64,000 nt of DNA, taken from Turnera subulata (taxonomy: Eukaryota; Streptophyta; Magnoliopsida; Malpighiales; Passifloraceae). The DNA lies in NCBI GenBank assembly GCA_028386065.3, contig JAKUCV010001525.1:394505-458504 (forward strand), read 5' to 3'. The notes beneath the pieces are model-generated. The model saw nothing but the letters and a program-made list of their open reading frames with translations. It did not search any database and was not told where the DNA came from. Shown piece after piece: positions 1-27,762 of this stretch (the first letter of the stretch is position 1; each line of letters opens with the position of its first letter). A program made the translations under genes and the position numbers.

Positions 1-3000
1 TAATAATATCCAACACAAATAAACACCGGGATGTAAAATATCCAAAGTGTAATCAGGCTCAACTGGCCTAAATAACCACCGACAAATCAACCGGAATAAC
101 AATGACCAAATCCAAAGTAACCAAAACAACATCCCGAAAGTAATTATGCAGCGTAAAATAACTAACAAGTTAATGACAAGTGTAAACATATGCAGAGTCA
201 AACTATGGATCCGCCCAGAGAGGAAACACGGCTACCTACTGAGAAGGAAACTATCAGCAAGCTACGGTGGTGATTTATATGAGTCGCCTACTCATGTATA
301 ACATAAGATAAATATACAGGCAAATGAAGACAGGCTCGTAGGGTGAGTAAGTCCACGAGCACAAGTATACACACACATGATCAACACGTGCCAAATAACA
401 CACACTCAAGACTTATGTCAATTATTTGATAATATTCTTTCTTATTATTACTATTATTAATGACCCTCTACTGTGTGCGTCTGGCGCGGTAACGACTGAT
501 CAATCTAGGACTCAACCCAAAATACTATCTCATCGGAAGGGGTAAGATCCGAAACAAATCTAACCACTGAAATACCTTAGGTGGCAGACGGCTCTCTAAA
601 GGGTGCACTCAGTACATACCAATATCAGGTACAATAATAACCAAGGGGTACACCCACCTTTCCCATGGCGGCACTTCTCTGAGGGATGCTCTCAGTACTA
701 AACTAACCAAGGGGCGCATCCATCTAATCCCCAAGGCACCGTCTCTAAACTCTCTGTTTTTTTCCATCACAAATCCTGAGGGTACCCACTCTCCCACTCG
801 GTGCTACCGGTCAACAGCCCCACAGTAGAATGTTTGTTATCCAGATACATTATGATACTAATTATGAAGTTTGTTTAAGTGCTTCTCAGAGTTACAAATA
901 GGTTGTGTACCATTATAGAATTTTCTCTAAACAGAGCCTAAGGCTCATAATATACATGATATAGCAAGACAACACATATCACAAGCACGGCAATAACAGC
1001 TCATAGTGATTAGCATGGCAATACAGCTCATAAATATTTTACATAGCATTTCAGCACATAAGCAATAGGTACACAATACAGTCAATAGCACGTAGCATAC
1101 TCAGCAAGTAGTACTATCTAACCATACCAACAAGTATTCGCATACAAGTATATAAGTCTTATAGAGTCACCTCAATTATGATGGCGCTTTGCTTGTCCAC
1201 CACTAGTCCCTACCGCTCCTGAGTTATATCTCGTGCCTATACACATAGACACCATATCTCACAAAGATGTTCAACAACAAATAAAGCATGCATGGTCGTG
1301 GAATGCATCTGATGTTAAACCCAGTCCCATCTACCCGGTTATCCTTAATTACATTCGGCCATAAGCTATAACTCTACGTCTTGGGCCTAAGGGTTGCAGG
1401 GCCTAAAGCCCAAACTATGTCCAAAGCCTTAATCCGAGCCTAAAGCCCAATTCATCCTATAAGCACAACTGGGCCTAAAGCCCATACCATTAACCTATTA
1501 CCAAGCCTTAAAATATCCTTATGCTTTAAGCCCATTCTTATTAAATCCAATTAAATCATATAAGTTATGACGAAGTATAATTGGGCCCGGGCCCAATTTC
1601 TCTAACTTCCACTCTTAGATTGTACCCGAGCCCATAGTTACCGTCGTAAGGTTCTACTCGCGTCGAAAACATTCCGGCCACGCCACTCGATTCTCCACAC
1701 ACGGTTCACTGACTTGATATTCCCGGTACATTAATTTTGCCCACTTTAATTAATACATGCCATGAATGAAAGAATAATTATATAACATCATCGGAGAAGA
1801 TACCCTTAATGCCGGAGAATATTCTGCCTCACCGAAAACAAAAACCCGCCACCGGATTCCGGTCAGACCTCACCGGAATAGTGACCCAAGCTCACTGGAA
1901 CCTCCACCACAGCCCGAAACAACACCAACACCTTTGGTTAAACCCAGAAGTGCCCAGATTAGGACCCAATTCAAACAAAACAATACTCATACCACAACAA
2001 ATCAAAAGGAGAAACATGCTGGGGTCATTTGCTTACTGGAACCAAATTCTATGCTTGGCAGCAACGGATTCGTTTACCACCAACCTTGGAACTGTCAAGC
2101 AACACCAAACCGACTACACAAGCACGCTGCCAAAAACGGAACAACAACCCGAGTCCAAGAACCTTATGCCCGAAAACAACACCAGCAGACCCTGCGCCGG
2201 TAAGTACCAAAATGGCCATTGCAACCGCCACAACCACACACACAAGTCACCACCACCATTCGACCACAACATAAACCCGCCACCAGCATCCGATGTCACA
2301 ACACAAAACAAGTACCCGATTAATCAATCGGTACCTAAACCAAACGGACAGAAAACAAAGAGGAGGAAAGGTGTCTGAGGCTTACCCGACTAAGAAAAAG
2401 ACGACGATGGCGTAGGAACCAACCTCAGGCCTCGCCTCGAGATCCCGATCTCCTCGTATAGTCCACAGCGACGAACTGACTTGTAGCAGGTCGACGTCGC
2501 GATGAACCGAGGAAGAAGCACATGCGGTGGCAGTGTTTGATTTAGAAGGAGGCGAAGAAGAGATGGTGGTGGTGGTTTTGTGTGCTCGTGAGGAAGAGAG
2601 AAAAGAAAGGAGAAGAGAATATAGAGAGAGAGAGAGCTATGGCGAGCGGCGGAAAAAACAAAGAGAAAAGAGGAGAGTGAGGACAGAGAAGGAAAAAGAG
2701 GTTTATATACCTAGGGTGAATCCTACGGTTTGGTCTGCTGCTAAAACGGCGTCACTTAAAGGCAATACGACGTTGTTTCCTCTTCCCCAGAGCTTGAGGT
2801 CAACGCGCCTACCTCCACCGGTCAAAATGCGGCCCTTCCTGAGTTTTATACTCTCCCATGGCCAAAGTGACGTAGTTTTGGTCAAAACTACTCCTAAGCA
2901 TGCGTTTCACCTCCAACAACACCAAACTCAAAAGAACATGCCAAACAAGGAATATACCAAACTAAAAAGAGGTAAATTTTAAGGAAAAAGAAAAACAATT

Positions 3001-3095
3001 CCACAATCGAAACCTCGAAAATGTCACGAGGGTAAAATTGGAAATAAAATTCCAAAAATTCCATAGCTTATAATATGAAAAATTGGGGCGTTATA
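1..3095 (-). repeat. Ty3/gypsy LTR (3' LTR of the minus-strand element) and adjoining repeat DNA
   Basis: On the minus strand the gypsy polyprotein ends at 3145. A purine-rich stretch follows, then TATAACGCCCC at about 3095, a decayed form of the common TGTAAC LTR start. The rest of the block to the left edge has no credible gene. It has LTR-like content: repeated GGGCCTAAAGCCCA-type segments (about 1380-1500), two diverged copies of a roughly 80-base unit at about 600-660 and 681-725, and a TATA box on the minus strand near 2702-2710. Open frames in this block are low-complexity and have no family signature. A similar but diverged block lies at 6625-8050 in the same orientation. The left end of the LTR cannot be fixed and may lie outside the window. 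Confidence 0.55.
2702..2710 (-). promoter_or_regulatory. TATA box of the gypsy LTR
   Basis: The minus strand reads GTATATAAAC here, about 385 bases inside the LTR start at 3095. It is followed by a CT-rich leader, as expected for a U3/R junction. Activity is unknown. Confidence 0.45.
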
Positions 3096-3281
3096 GTTCT
3101 ACCCCACTTATGAAAATTTCATCCTCGAAATTACAAGATAAGAATCAAAACAGATGTGGATACTGCTTTCTCATATGGTACTCCACCTCCCAAGTAGCCT
3201 CATTCGGAGAATGACGGCTCCATCTAACCCGAACCATAGGGATAGTACGACTCCTCAGTTGCCGCACTTCTCGGGCTAAGA

Positions 3282-3825
3282 TTCCCGCCCTCATAGACCC
3301 CGGGCTGTCACAGGCCCACCAGCTTCCGCTAGGTTCGTCCCCGAGCCCTGCACCGTACTAGAGGAGTCCTGGAGCTCCGCTACCAACTGTAACGTCCTGG
3401 CTTGTCGACTGTCAGTACAGACCAAAACGGAACCTTTCCAACATGCTTTGTCCTCACTCGCACTTTTCCGGGGAAAACTTCCCAGGAGGTCACCCATCCT
3501 AGAATTTCTCTAAGTCAAGCACGTTTAACTTTGGAGTTTTTCTAAAATGAGCACCGAAAAGGTAGGTGCACCTTGTTGATATAGTTAGTACCCATCAAAC
3601 CATTTAAGCTACTCTCAATTGTACAGTCCCATACCTGTACAACCTCGAAATCGCTCTAACTGTGCAGCCCCATCCCTACACAGTCTCAGGATCTCTCCTA
3701 TTCCGGTGTGGATCGGTTCATTCCCGTGCCCCTCCTTCTAGAAGCCTGCCAGAAGCCGCTCTTTGTCCATGCTCATCTCGGCATCGGCGTACACTTCCCG
3801 CCCTCATAGACCCCGGGGTGTCACA
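3282..3825 (-). mobile_element. Cassandra-like TRIM element with 5S-like segment, inserted in the gypsy element
   Basis: On the minus strand an LTR of about 438 bp runs 3825 to 3388, starting TGTGACACCCCGG and ending GGACGTTACA. It is followed by a primer-binding-site-like GTTGGTAGCGGAGC, a tiny internal region (3313-3387, about 75 bp), and then only the first 30 bp of the second LTR (3312-3283), starting TGTGACAGCCCGG. The gypsy frame resumes directly on both sides (EEPVEI before, REVRQL after), so this is an insertion. The LTR contains a segment resembling 5S rRNA. Short 5S-bearing LTR elements with no coding capacity are the known Cassandra family. The 3' LTR is truncated, so a clean target duplication is not visible. 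Confidence 0.75.
3474..3540 (-). other. 5S rRNA-like segment within Cassandra LTR
   Basis: The minus strand carries AAGTTAAACGTGCTTG and GGATGGGTGACCTCCTGGGA, which match the internal promoter (A box and C box) of plant 5S rRNA except for a few bases. The flanks do not match 5S rRNA, so this is not a 5S gene. Confidence 0.75.
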
Positions 3826-6060
3826 AATCTCTACTGGCTCCTCTACATAAGTCAAATCATCATCAACCTCCAACTCTATAGGCGATACAACATGACTCGG
3901 ATTAGACAGATAACGTCGCAGCATCGAGATATGGAATACATTGTGTATGCGAGATAGCTCCTCCGGTAATGCCAATCTGTAAGCCAACGGACCAATCTGC
4001 TCCGCGATCTTATAAGTACCGATATAATAAGGGCTCAACTTGCCCTTCCTCCCAAACCGGATAACACCTCTTCAGGGAACAACTCGGAGGAACATCCTAT
4101 CACCTACACTGTACTCCTTCTCCCGGCGATGCTTATCAGTATAACCCCTCTGTCGGTCCTGAGCAGCTCTCATGCATTGCTTGACCACCTCAATCTGATC
4201 CACAGTCTCCTGGATAAGATCTGGACCAATCACTTGTCTCAGGCCCTTCTCATCCCAATAGATCGGACTATGGCACTTCTGCCCATACAAAGCCTCATAA
4301 GGTGCCATGCCAATTCTGGAGTGATATCCGTTGTTGTAAGTAAACTCAACCAACGGTAACGTCTCATCCCAATAACCATTGAAGTTGAGCACACAGGCTC
4401 TAAGCATATCCTCCAAAGTCTGAATAGTCCTCTTTGACTATCCTTCTGTCTGCGGATAAAAAGTTGTACTGAAATTTAGCTTAGTACCCAAAGCTAACTG
4501 CAAACTCTTCTAGAAGTGGGATGTGAACCTCGTATCCCTATCCGGCACAATGGATAGAGGAACTTCATGTAATCTGACAACACCCAAGACATACAACCTT
4601 GCCAGCTTATCCATCGTATCTATCTTCTGGATAGGTAGGAAGTGAGCTGACTTGGTCAACCTGTCGACAATGACCCAAATGGCGTCATGTCGACCCCGGG
4701 TTCTCGGTAACCCAATCACAAAATCTATAGTGATATGCTCCCACTTCCACTACGGAATAGTCAAAGATCTCATTTTGCCGATAGAAGCCTGATTCTCGGT
4801 TTCCTGCTGACAAGTCATGCAACAAGTCACAAACTCCGCAACATCCTTTTTCATGCCTGACCACTAATAGTGACTCTTCAGGTTCAGGTACATCTTTGTG
4901 CTACCTGGATGCATGGCATAAGGCGCATTGTGTGCTTCATCCATAATCCACCTCCTCAGGTCATCCACGTCCGAAACACATAGACGATCACCCATCATCA
5001 AAGCTCCGTCCTCCCGGATATAAAAAATAGAAATCTCTCCACCGAGAGCCTTATCCCGCAACTCTACTAGATGAGGGTCACCGTACTGCAACTCCATAAT
5101 CTTATTTCGCAAGGTAGGTCGGATGCTCAAACTGGCCAACAAGGCCCCGGTATCATCAACCTCTAACTGTGCATCCATAGACCTCAACTCTAACTAAGAC
5201 GGTAAGTCAAAGGAAACCGGCTCCTCATCTGTAGAAGAGACTCTCTTCCGGCTCAAACCATCTACAACCACATTAGCTTTTCCTGGATGATACTCAATAG
5301 TACAATCATAATCCTTTAAAAGCTCGATCCAACGCCTCTGCCTCATATTGAGCTCCTTTTGGGTCGTGGCGTGAAAATCCGACACTTCGCGCCAAACAGA
5401 TGGTATCTCTAGATTTTTAAAGCAAAAACCACAGTAACTAACTCCAGGTCATGGGTCGGATAATTCTTCTCGTGAGTCCTCAACTGTCTAGAAGCATAGG
5501 TAATTACACATCCCTCCTGCATCAGCACACAACCCAAACCTAAACCAGAAGCATCACTAAACACCGTGTACTCCACACTGGGTTTAGGAACTTTCAACAC
5601 TAGTGCAGAAGTCAAACGACTCTTTAGCTTCTCAAAACTCTGCTGGCAACAATCAACCCACACATAAGAGCAATCTTTCCTCAACAGCATAGTCATGGGA
5701 CTCGCTATCAAGGAAAAGCTCTCAATGAACCTACGATAGTAACCAGCAAGTCTAAGGAAACTCTGCACCTCAAATATATTCTTCAGTGGTTCCTACTTCA
5801 TAACCGCCTTAACCTTGGTCGGATCCACCTTTATACCTTCTCCTGACACTATATGCCTGAGGAAAGCAACCTCATCCAACCAAAACTCGCACTAGTTGAG
5901 TTTGGCATAAAGTTGTTTCTTCTGCAGCCTCTGCAACACCAGCCTCAAATGCTCCTCACGCTCGGCCTTACTCCTCGAGTATACCAGAATATCATCTATA
6001 AAAATGACCACAAACTGGTCTAGGAACTCATGGAACACCCCATGCATCACACATACGAAA

Positions 6061-6624
6061 AGCGGAGCTCTGGGACTCCTCTAGTACGGTGCAGGGTTCG
6101 AGGACGAACCTAGCGAAAGCTGGTGGGCCTGTGACACCTTGGGGTCTATGAGGTCGGGAAGTGTACACCAGTGCTAGAATGAGCATGGACAAGGAGCAGC
6201 TTCCAACGGGCTTCTAGACTAAGGGGGCGCAGGATGAACTGAATCCACACCAGAATAGGAGAGATCTTGAGACTATGTAGGAATGGGGCTGCATAGTTGG
6301 GGCGATTTCGTAATTATAGGGGTATGGGACTGTATAATTAAGAATAGCTCAAATGAAGTGATTTCGAGGTTGTACAGGTATGGGACTGTATAATCGAGAA
6401 TAGCTTAAACGGTTTGATGGGTACTAACTATATCAACAAGGTGCACCTACCTTTTCGGTGCTGATTCTGTAAGAACTCAAAAGTTAAACGTGCTTGATTT
6501 GGAGCAATTCTGGGATGGCTGACCTCCTGGGAAGTTTTCCCCGGAAACATGCGAGTGAGGACAAAGTATGTTGGAAAGGTCCCGTGTTGGTATGTAGTGA
6601 CAGTCAACAAGCCGGGGCGTTATA
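6061..6624 (+). mobile_element. Second Cassandra-like copy (internal region plus 3' LTR), opposite orientation
   Basis: On the plus strand the short internal region (6061-6129) is followed by an LTR of about 495 bp (6130-6624), beginning TGTGACACC and ending GGCGTTATA. It aligns along its length with the reverse complement of the copy at 3282-3825. It is longer because a segment of about 70 bases containing GGTATGGGACTGTATAAT is duplicated (about 6310-6410). The 5' LTR is absent and the copy abuts the broken gypsy RT at 6060, so it marks a deletion or rearrangement breakpoint. Confidence 0.75.
6473..6540 (+). other. 5S rRNA-like segment within second Cassandra LTR
   Basis: The stretch contains AAGTTAAACGTGCTTG and GACCTCCTGGGAAG, corresponding to the 5S rRNA internal promoter. 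GGATGGCTGAC replaces GGATGGGTGAC, a one-base departure from the C box. Confidence 0.7.
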
Positions 6625-8050
6625 TTTATTAGCAAACCGGCACATAATCTTAGTCACAACAAATTATAATTGCATTAAACCATGCAAACAAACCAGTAGC
6701 ACAACAGGCACACATGCAAATAGCATTCAGCCAACAAGAATTCACATGTCAATTTCTATGACGCTTATAATTCCGAGAGTTGTAGGCAGTAAAGCATACA
6801 AAGGTTTATATATCTTCATTTAGGCTATATAGTTGCCCCGAAATTGAAGCCTTGTTCCGCCTCGACATTCCTATATTCATAACAAAATGCAACCACATAA
6901 GGTTCACATAGAATGTGATGAATGCATGCTAACTAAAGGCTCACGGGGTCTAAGTCCAACTAAATCCATAAACACTTTCCGGGCCTGGAGCCCACTTCTT
7001 ACATTCACAATTATCCATTTATGCACTTGGGCTTAAAGCCCATAACAATTTTAGTTATTGGGTTTAGTTATGGATTGGGCCTAAAGCCCATTCCTATATT
7101 AGTCACTAGGCCTAAAGCTCATATCAACCAAAACTGCTATTAAATCCAATCATCTTTTGTCCTTAAAAACCTATTACTTATTAAATCCATATTAGACCTA
7201 CAAGGCTATAGTGTATTTTAAATGGGCCTGGGCCCGTTTTCCTAATACCGGCTCTAAGGTCATATCCAAGCCCAAGCTTTTCCCAGCCTAAGGTTCTAAG
7301 CGTCGGTGATATTCTGGCCACGCGCACTCAACACGTCACACTCGGTTTCCACTAACTCTATTTATTATCATACATCATTTAATTCCTTTGCAAAACACAA
7401 CATGCTCGGAAAGAGAATGTACAACATCGTCCGAAAATTACCATTTATGCCGATTCCCGATGCTCGTCGGAACAACATCTCGACTTACCGGATATTACCC
7501 GAACTCGCTGGATTCTGGCCAGGCCTCGCCGGAACAGTAACCAAGCCTGCCGAATAGTTAACAACAACTCGAACCGTACCCACAAACTGCCAAACCCAAA
7601 GATGTACAACAACATTCAACCCAAACACCCAAATACACAAAAATAAGAAAATCCAAAATGGCCAAGGTCTATCACCAGAAAAACTCACCGGACATGTGGA
7701 TGGTTTTGTCCAAACCGGGTTTTTTAATCTCGACAAAACCCACAGCCGAAGCCTGCTACCAACGACGGCCCGCCACCAACCAGCCATAACCGAGCCACCA
7801 AAGCAGCCCCGGACCTAGCAACTCGAGAGCCCATCAACTCGGGTAAGTGTCGACTTTCTTCGTTTTTTAATTATTTTTTTGTTATTAAACCAAAATTTTA
7901 GATTGCTTAGACCACAATGATATATTATTTACTCTAGGAAACCTTTTTTTTTAATTAGATACCGATTGTCGTAATCAAACCTTTCTGCTTGGCAAAAAAA
8001 AAAAAAAGGAAAAGAAAAGACAAGTTGAAAACAGAAGAAAAGAAAAGCCA
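6625..8050 (-). repeat. Diverged LTR-like block related to the left gypsy LTR
   Basis: The order of landmarks matches the left LTR: CA-rich stretches, GGCCTAAAGCCCA repeats (about 7080-7120), GGGCCTGGGCCC at about 7225, then the TCTGGCCACGC segment (7311) and a TGCCGATT-type segment (7448). These correspond to 1590, 1675 and 1810 on the left. Divergence is high. It may be the 5' LTR of the same gypsy element or another family member. It fades out before the CHR5 promoter, and no gene is seen in it. Confidence 0.45.
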
Positions 8051-8750
8051 AGATCATAAGAACTGAACATGTAAAATTCGGGGTCTATACTATAGGGGGC
8101 ACAGGAAGGCTGCCTTCAGCAGTAGCCCAAAATGGTAAATGGAAAGTACATCCCTGGAACACCATTCCCCCCAATTTTTAGGGTGCCTTGGATCAGATTC
8201 ACACACACATATACCTACCTTTGGTTGTTTCCATTGTGTACCAAAGCTACTCAAAAGACATTACCTTCCCCCTCTGGATATTTCAGTCATTTCATGACAA
8301 GATGGATTATTGGACTTTACCCTTCCTCACAAAGAACAACACAACAACCCTAGGCCTAAATAAACAGCACCGCAACCAAAAAAAAAAAAACAAAGAACTC
8401 GCCTCACGCTTCACCGTTCAATTACTCGCGAGAGATCGCCGGGTGCGAGACGTGGAGCCATCCCATTGGGTCTCCTCCTCAAAACAAATTAAACACCGGC
8501 TAATTCTTTTGTTGTTTTAATAATTAATTTAATCTTTCAGTTAAATACCGATAAATAATTAATAACAATTAATATATAGCAACACGTCTCCGCTTTAGAA
8601 AATAAATCCCCTAAAAGGCCCAAATAAGGGCGCTTAATTTTTACTACTTCGATAACAAAACACAATCTCTCTCTCTCTCTCCAGAGAAAACTCGTACTAA
8701 CATTTTATTTTTCTCTCTATTAGAAAATACCGGAAACTCTTTTTTTTTTC

Positions 8751-8788
<38 letters not shown>

Positions 8789-9937
8789 CTCAGGGACTCC
8801 AATCGACGATCAATCCAAAACCCGCCCCATCGTCCTCCGCTCAAATCGGAAAACCGTAACCCCCACACCCCACCCTCATCCTAGCCGCCGGCGACCGTTA
8901 CCCGAATCCCCTACCCGGGAAAAAACACCTTTGGGAACCGGGACTCGAACCATACCAAAACGACACCGGTTCCGCCATTTTCAAAATCCATTAGCCGCCG
9001 GCTGTCCCTTGCCCGGCGATTCAAAAGGTGCGCTCAGTTATTAACCTGCGCACTGGTCTTCTTTGAAATAAACTTCGGTACTCCTAATTTGTCCAAATTC
9101 AATTCACTCTGGCTCTCTCTTTCCCTCTGAAAAAGGAGTAGTTCCTCGTTTTAAATCATCGATGGCCATCACCGTCGTTTTTTCTAACTCCGGTGCTTGT
9201 TTTTGTGGATTTAGGGTTTCTGGTTTGGATTAGAGAGTCCCTTTCAAGTTTCTAGGGTTTCTAAGTGGAGTTTTAGCCTGGAATTCATTCGATTTATCCT
9301 TTTGGCTGGTGGATCTGTAGTTTGCTCTGTTTGATTTGTTCTTGCCGCGTCGTTTGCTCATCCATCAGTTTGTGGTTTATTAGGCTTCGATTCACTTTGG
9401 CTTTTGATTGTTTTTCTTTGTGAATCAATGAGTAGCCAGACTTTTTGTATTTCTAGCTTCATTTGAACTCTTTTGTCTAGTCATCTAGCAATTCGTTTTG
9501 ACAAATGTACTATGGAATGATTGGAGTTTTGATGTTAAATACTTAGATTTTTCATTTTCTCGAACACGACATGATTCATTTTCACGAACACGACAATCTT
9601 CGCATTCTGAGCAAACAAAGTCGTGCATCCATTTTCTTCTTGGTCAAGTTACTCGTTTGGTTTCTAAGCAACCGTAACAGTGAACAAATGTGATTGGACT
9701 CTTTGTTTCTTTGCGAGTGAGAAATGTCAGTTCATATTATGGATGGCAACTGCCTATGCTTCTATCTTCTACATATGTCAGTATCAGTTAAACTTTATGC
9801 TATTGCTGCTCTAATATTTGTTGGTGTCTTTTTTTCTTTCTTTTCGTTTTGTTACTGTTTAGGTCTTCTGCGTGGATTGTAATAGACGAGATACCCTGCA
9901 CCACGTAATAACTGTTGTAGAGTTTCCATGTCAGTGA
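8051..9937 (+). promoter_or_regulatory. CHR5 promoter and 5' leader region, probably with a leader intron
   Basis: This gene-free stretch precedes the CHR5 start codon. From about 8640 it becomes pyrimidine-rich, typical of a plant 5' leader. A plausible leader intron runs from AAAAG|GTGCGC at 9029 to TTTAG at 9862. It has TAGGGTTTC-type sequence early on, common in plant first introns. The transcription start cannot be fixed. Confidence 0.5.
8754..8784. repeat. (CT)n microsatellite in the CHR5 leader
   Basis: About 15 uninterrupted CT dinucleotides. CT/GA tracts are common near plant transcription starts and could bind GAGA-binding (BPC) factors. That role is inference. Confidence 0.9.
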
Positions 9938-24860
<14,923 letters not shown>

Positions 24861-27560
24861 TCTGGTACTTTGGTAAATGGAGAGCAGGTGATTGGAGGGT
24901 TTAATGGCTTTGCCTGTCCCATGATGATATAACTGCCTTGGCACGTAGATGCACTGTGGGATTCTTTTTTCGTTATCTAAGCAAAATAGCTTGTTCCTAT
25001 TGGGTCGTGGCTGAGCCTAAATGATTGGTTCGGCAGGAATTCAGCATGTTTGTGCAAAAAGGCGGTTGGAGAGGGCCAACATCGATTGACAAGAGCAAGA
25101 TTCACAGGGTCTTGCTGCAATTTTTGTTTCTTAGAAACTGAACCAATAGTTTGTTTACGTAAATAGTGAAGAATTAGGGGAAAGAGAGATTAGAAAGTAT
25201 TAGGTTGTCATGATGTTGGAGATATACATACGTGAAGGTGAGGGGAGCTTATATGTATCATGCGATGGGGAAAATGTATATTATCAGTTTTGCACAATTT
25301 TGAGCATTCTGCCTTACACCACAAACGGAACACTAATACACCTTGTCAATAATTCCATTTATTTTGGTTCCTCAGTGAAAATAATTCATTTTATCAATAT
25401 GTGTACTTCCTGCAAGGGACTATTGTATTTCAGTGGCACATACATTTTGTAAAAGTGTATGATGTTGGCGCCTTCATGCTACTTTTTTTTTCCGGTGTGA
25501 TGAATTGCAAAGATGGGTGGCTTTTAACTTATATAATCTTAATGCACTCTCAAATTGATGCGGGAAGGCCCGAGGGGGTCAATAAAAGTGATTATTTTGA
25601 TTTGATCGGCTTACTTATGTGGAACATTGTTTTGTAATTGTCGTTTGCGGACTGATTCCTGCGTTGCTCCTGGAGATGCTGGTAAAAACATGGGCATCAT
25701 ATTATTTGCTCTCCCTCACTTCTAGCCGCTTCAGCAGGTATCGACCATTGATTTTCAAGTGTCAATGTATGACAACAGTGTTTCTCTTCTGGATTAACTT
25801 TGAATTTGGGCAATCGAATATGTCAGATGACTACTGAGGTTGAACACCATCTTCTCCGGGGTAAGGCTTATGTAGATACATTTGTCACATTTGCATCGCT
25901 TATAGCACGGCAAAAGATAATTTTCTAGTCCAGCTGAGTTTGTTGTCCTGTTAGCTGTTTTTAAAGCTCAACATCCTCAAGCTCCTATGTACTAAGTCTT
26001 CTTCGTCCAATCGTGACGGTTTCCAAGGGGCTCCCGGAGGCCGGAAGGAAGTTCCTCTCTTGAAAATTGGAATATTGGAGTGCAATTGAAAATGCGACTT
26101 TGGAGTTAAAATTGGGGAGGAGGGTTTTTGTCCCCCGCGCAACGAACAAAAAATAAAAGCCAAAGGAAACAAAGTTATGTTTGCTTTGCTCTCCTATTTT
26201 AGATTTGAAAGGATCAGCAAATACCTGTTTTCTACTTTTTTCTTTTTTTTTGTGGTTAGAAATTTATTTTAGAAATATGAGTGGCGTGATGAACTAACAT
26301 GAACTTGTCTGCGGTAGCTGCAATAATGGAAGAAAATAAGCGTGCCCCACAGGATCCCAGCTCCAACCTAAGCTAAGCTAGTACCATCCAGGGCTCCATG
26401 CAGCCTCAGGATTGGAGATAAAGAAACAAAAATTAGCAGATGAGACCAAATAGAAACAGGAGTGGTAAGTGCTGTATGGTCTTAATTCCTACATAGGGTG
26501 TGGTTGACAGCCCTTTATCACGTTATCTATCACATAGCTTTCTCAACCTCACACTACTCTCTTAATTTCTTCTTCTTTTGAACGTACCCTTTGGCCTTTA
26601 CAAAAAATCATACATGGACAAAGGATGAAATAAGATCAACTGACATTTTATTTTGACTATAATATCTATATATATATATACTCTTAAATAATCCATCTCC
26701 TTCCACTAGGTGTCTCAGGTTTTTGCTGTATTTATATTTCTGTCCCACATTTCTTTGCATTCTGCTATATGCCACCCGATTTTGATTAAAAAGCCGTACG
26801 TGGTCACGTTATCAATGCCAAGCTACTCAACCTGTTAATAAACCCAATACTTGTTCACCACATATGGTTGGGTTTTTCTACTTGATTGAAGGGACAATCA
26901 CTTGAGGTCGAATATGCATTATAATAGAGGTCTAAACCCAACAAACTACAATTAGAATATGGTTTGAGTAAGAGAGCAACAATCACTCTTGTGTTACTCT
27001 AGTACCATCTATATGGTCAACAGTACTGTTCCTTCTTATCTACAATACAATGTTCTTGCCTAAAGTAATGAATTTCTGTAGTATTATCATTATTGTCGAG
27101 TGACTTGGTCCATATCTACATGTTCTTACACTTTTTTTTTATTATTTAAAAAGAAGCTTACGCTCATTAAGTATATCTATTATTCTTTTTCATCTAAAAA
27201 AAAAGTATATCTATTGTTCTTAACACACAATTTGGTATTTGGTTGATAAGAATCCATAATTAGTGATAATAAGATTAATTTCTTTCCTGTAAAAGAAAAA
27301 AAGTCTGAATTTGCAAAGGAAAGAAAGTCTGAATTCGCAACAAGTAGAAGCAAGAAAAAAGAATACACCAAAATACAGTGGCATCTACACAAATACTAAG
27401 AGAAAAGCCAAGAGAGGGTGTCACACACACACACACCCCCACAAAATTAATTAAAATATATAAAAAACAGAGTTTGGTGCAAATCCAAGGCTGTTACCAG
27501 GTCACCCGTTCTTAGCCGCAGGATTTTCCAATTGGTGCTCTCTTATCTGCCAAGTGTGTC
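24861..27560. other. CHR5 3' end and intergenic region before AGT1
   Basis: The first 300 or so bases are probably CHR5 3' UTR. The rest is TA-rich intergenic DNA with a short (TA)n run near 26667-26681 and a (CA)n run near 27423-27436. Open frames are short and without family features. I see no gene or recognisable mobile element. Confidence 0.6.
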
Positions 27561-27607
27561 TCGCAGGCGGGGCCCACATTGAATATCGTTTGGCTCTCCC
27601 GCGCTCT

Positions 27608-27616
27608 TTATAAAAC
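27608..27616 (+). promoter_or_regulatory. Probable AGT1 TATA box
   Basis: TTTATAAAA lies about 150 bases before a leader exon donor. Just upstream are CTTATC (reverse of the GATAAG I-box common in light-regulated genes) at about 27542 and GGGCCCA at about 27569. Both fit a photosynthesis-linked gene, but function is inferred. Confidence 0.6.
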
Positions 27617-27762
27617 TGAATTCCTCTCTTTGGCCTCTTATTACAAAGCAGCAGCACATACACCTGTTATTCCCCACCTCCCCCAAAACTCTTTAATTGT
27701 TTCCCAGAAGCAGTGGAGGAGTGGAGGAAGAAAAGAGTCACCCAATCCAATCCAATCCAGAG

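Larger units (their letters stand above)
3145..6060 (-). pseudogene. Ty3/gypsy polyprotein remnant (RT, RNase H, integrase, C-terminal chromodomain-like end)
   Basis: Read right to left, the fragment starts inside reverse transcriptase, with the FIDD active-site motif at about 5990-6005. It continues through RNase H (about 5200-5770, including [15 protein letters not shown] residues written here as [11 protein letters not shown]), the histidine/zinc region of integrase (about 4864-5187) and the integrase core (about 4072-4719, with a DRLTKSAHF motif and a YNNGYHSRIGM segment). It ends with the chromodomain-type tail (FHISMLRRY at about 3930; the last residues lie at 3145-3280). Several stops and frameshifts break it, for example at 5768, 5385, 4864 and 4510. 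The Cassandra-like insertion at 3282-3825 splits the last exon-like segment after EEPVEI. Gag, protease and the RT N-terminus are missing, so the element is dead. The order RT-RH-INT with a C-terminal chromodomain points to a chromovirus. Confidence 0.9.

Noticed and set aside
1809..2378. 189-codon plus-strand frame rich in Asn, Thr, Pro and His
   Set aside because: It lies in the gypsy LTR, has low-complexity content and no family signature. Overlapping frames are equally open.
2527..2982. 151-codon Glu/Arg-rich frame
   Set aside because: Caused by a GA-rich strand opposite the LTR leader of the minus-strand gypsy element.
3474..3540. Genuine 5S rRNA gene
   Set aside because: Only the internal promoter half matches; both ends depart, and it is embedded in a TRIM LTR.
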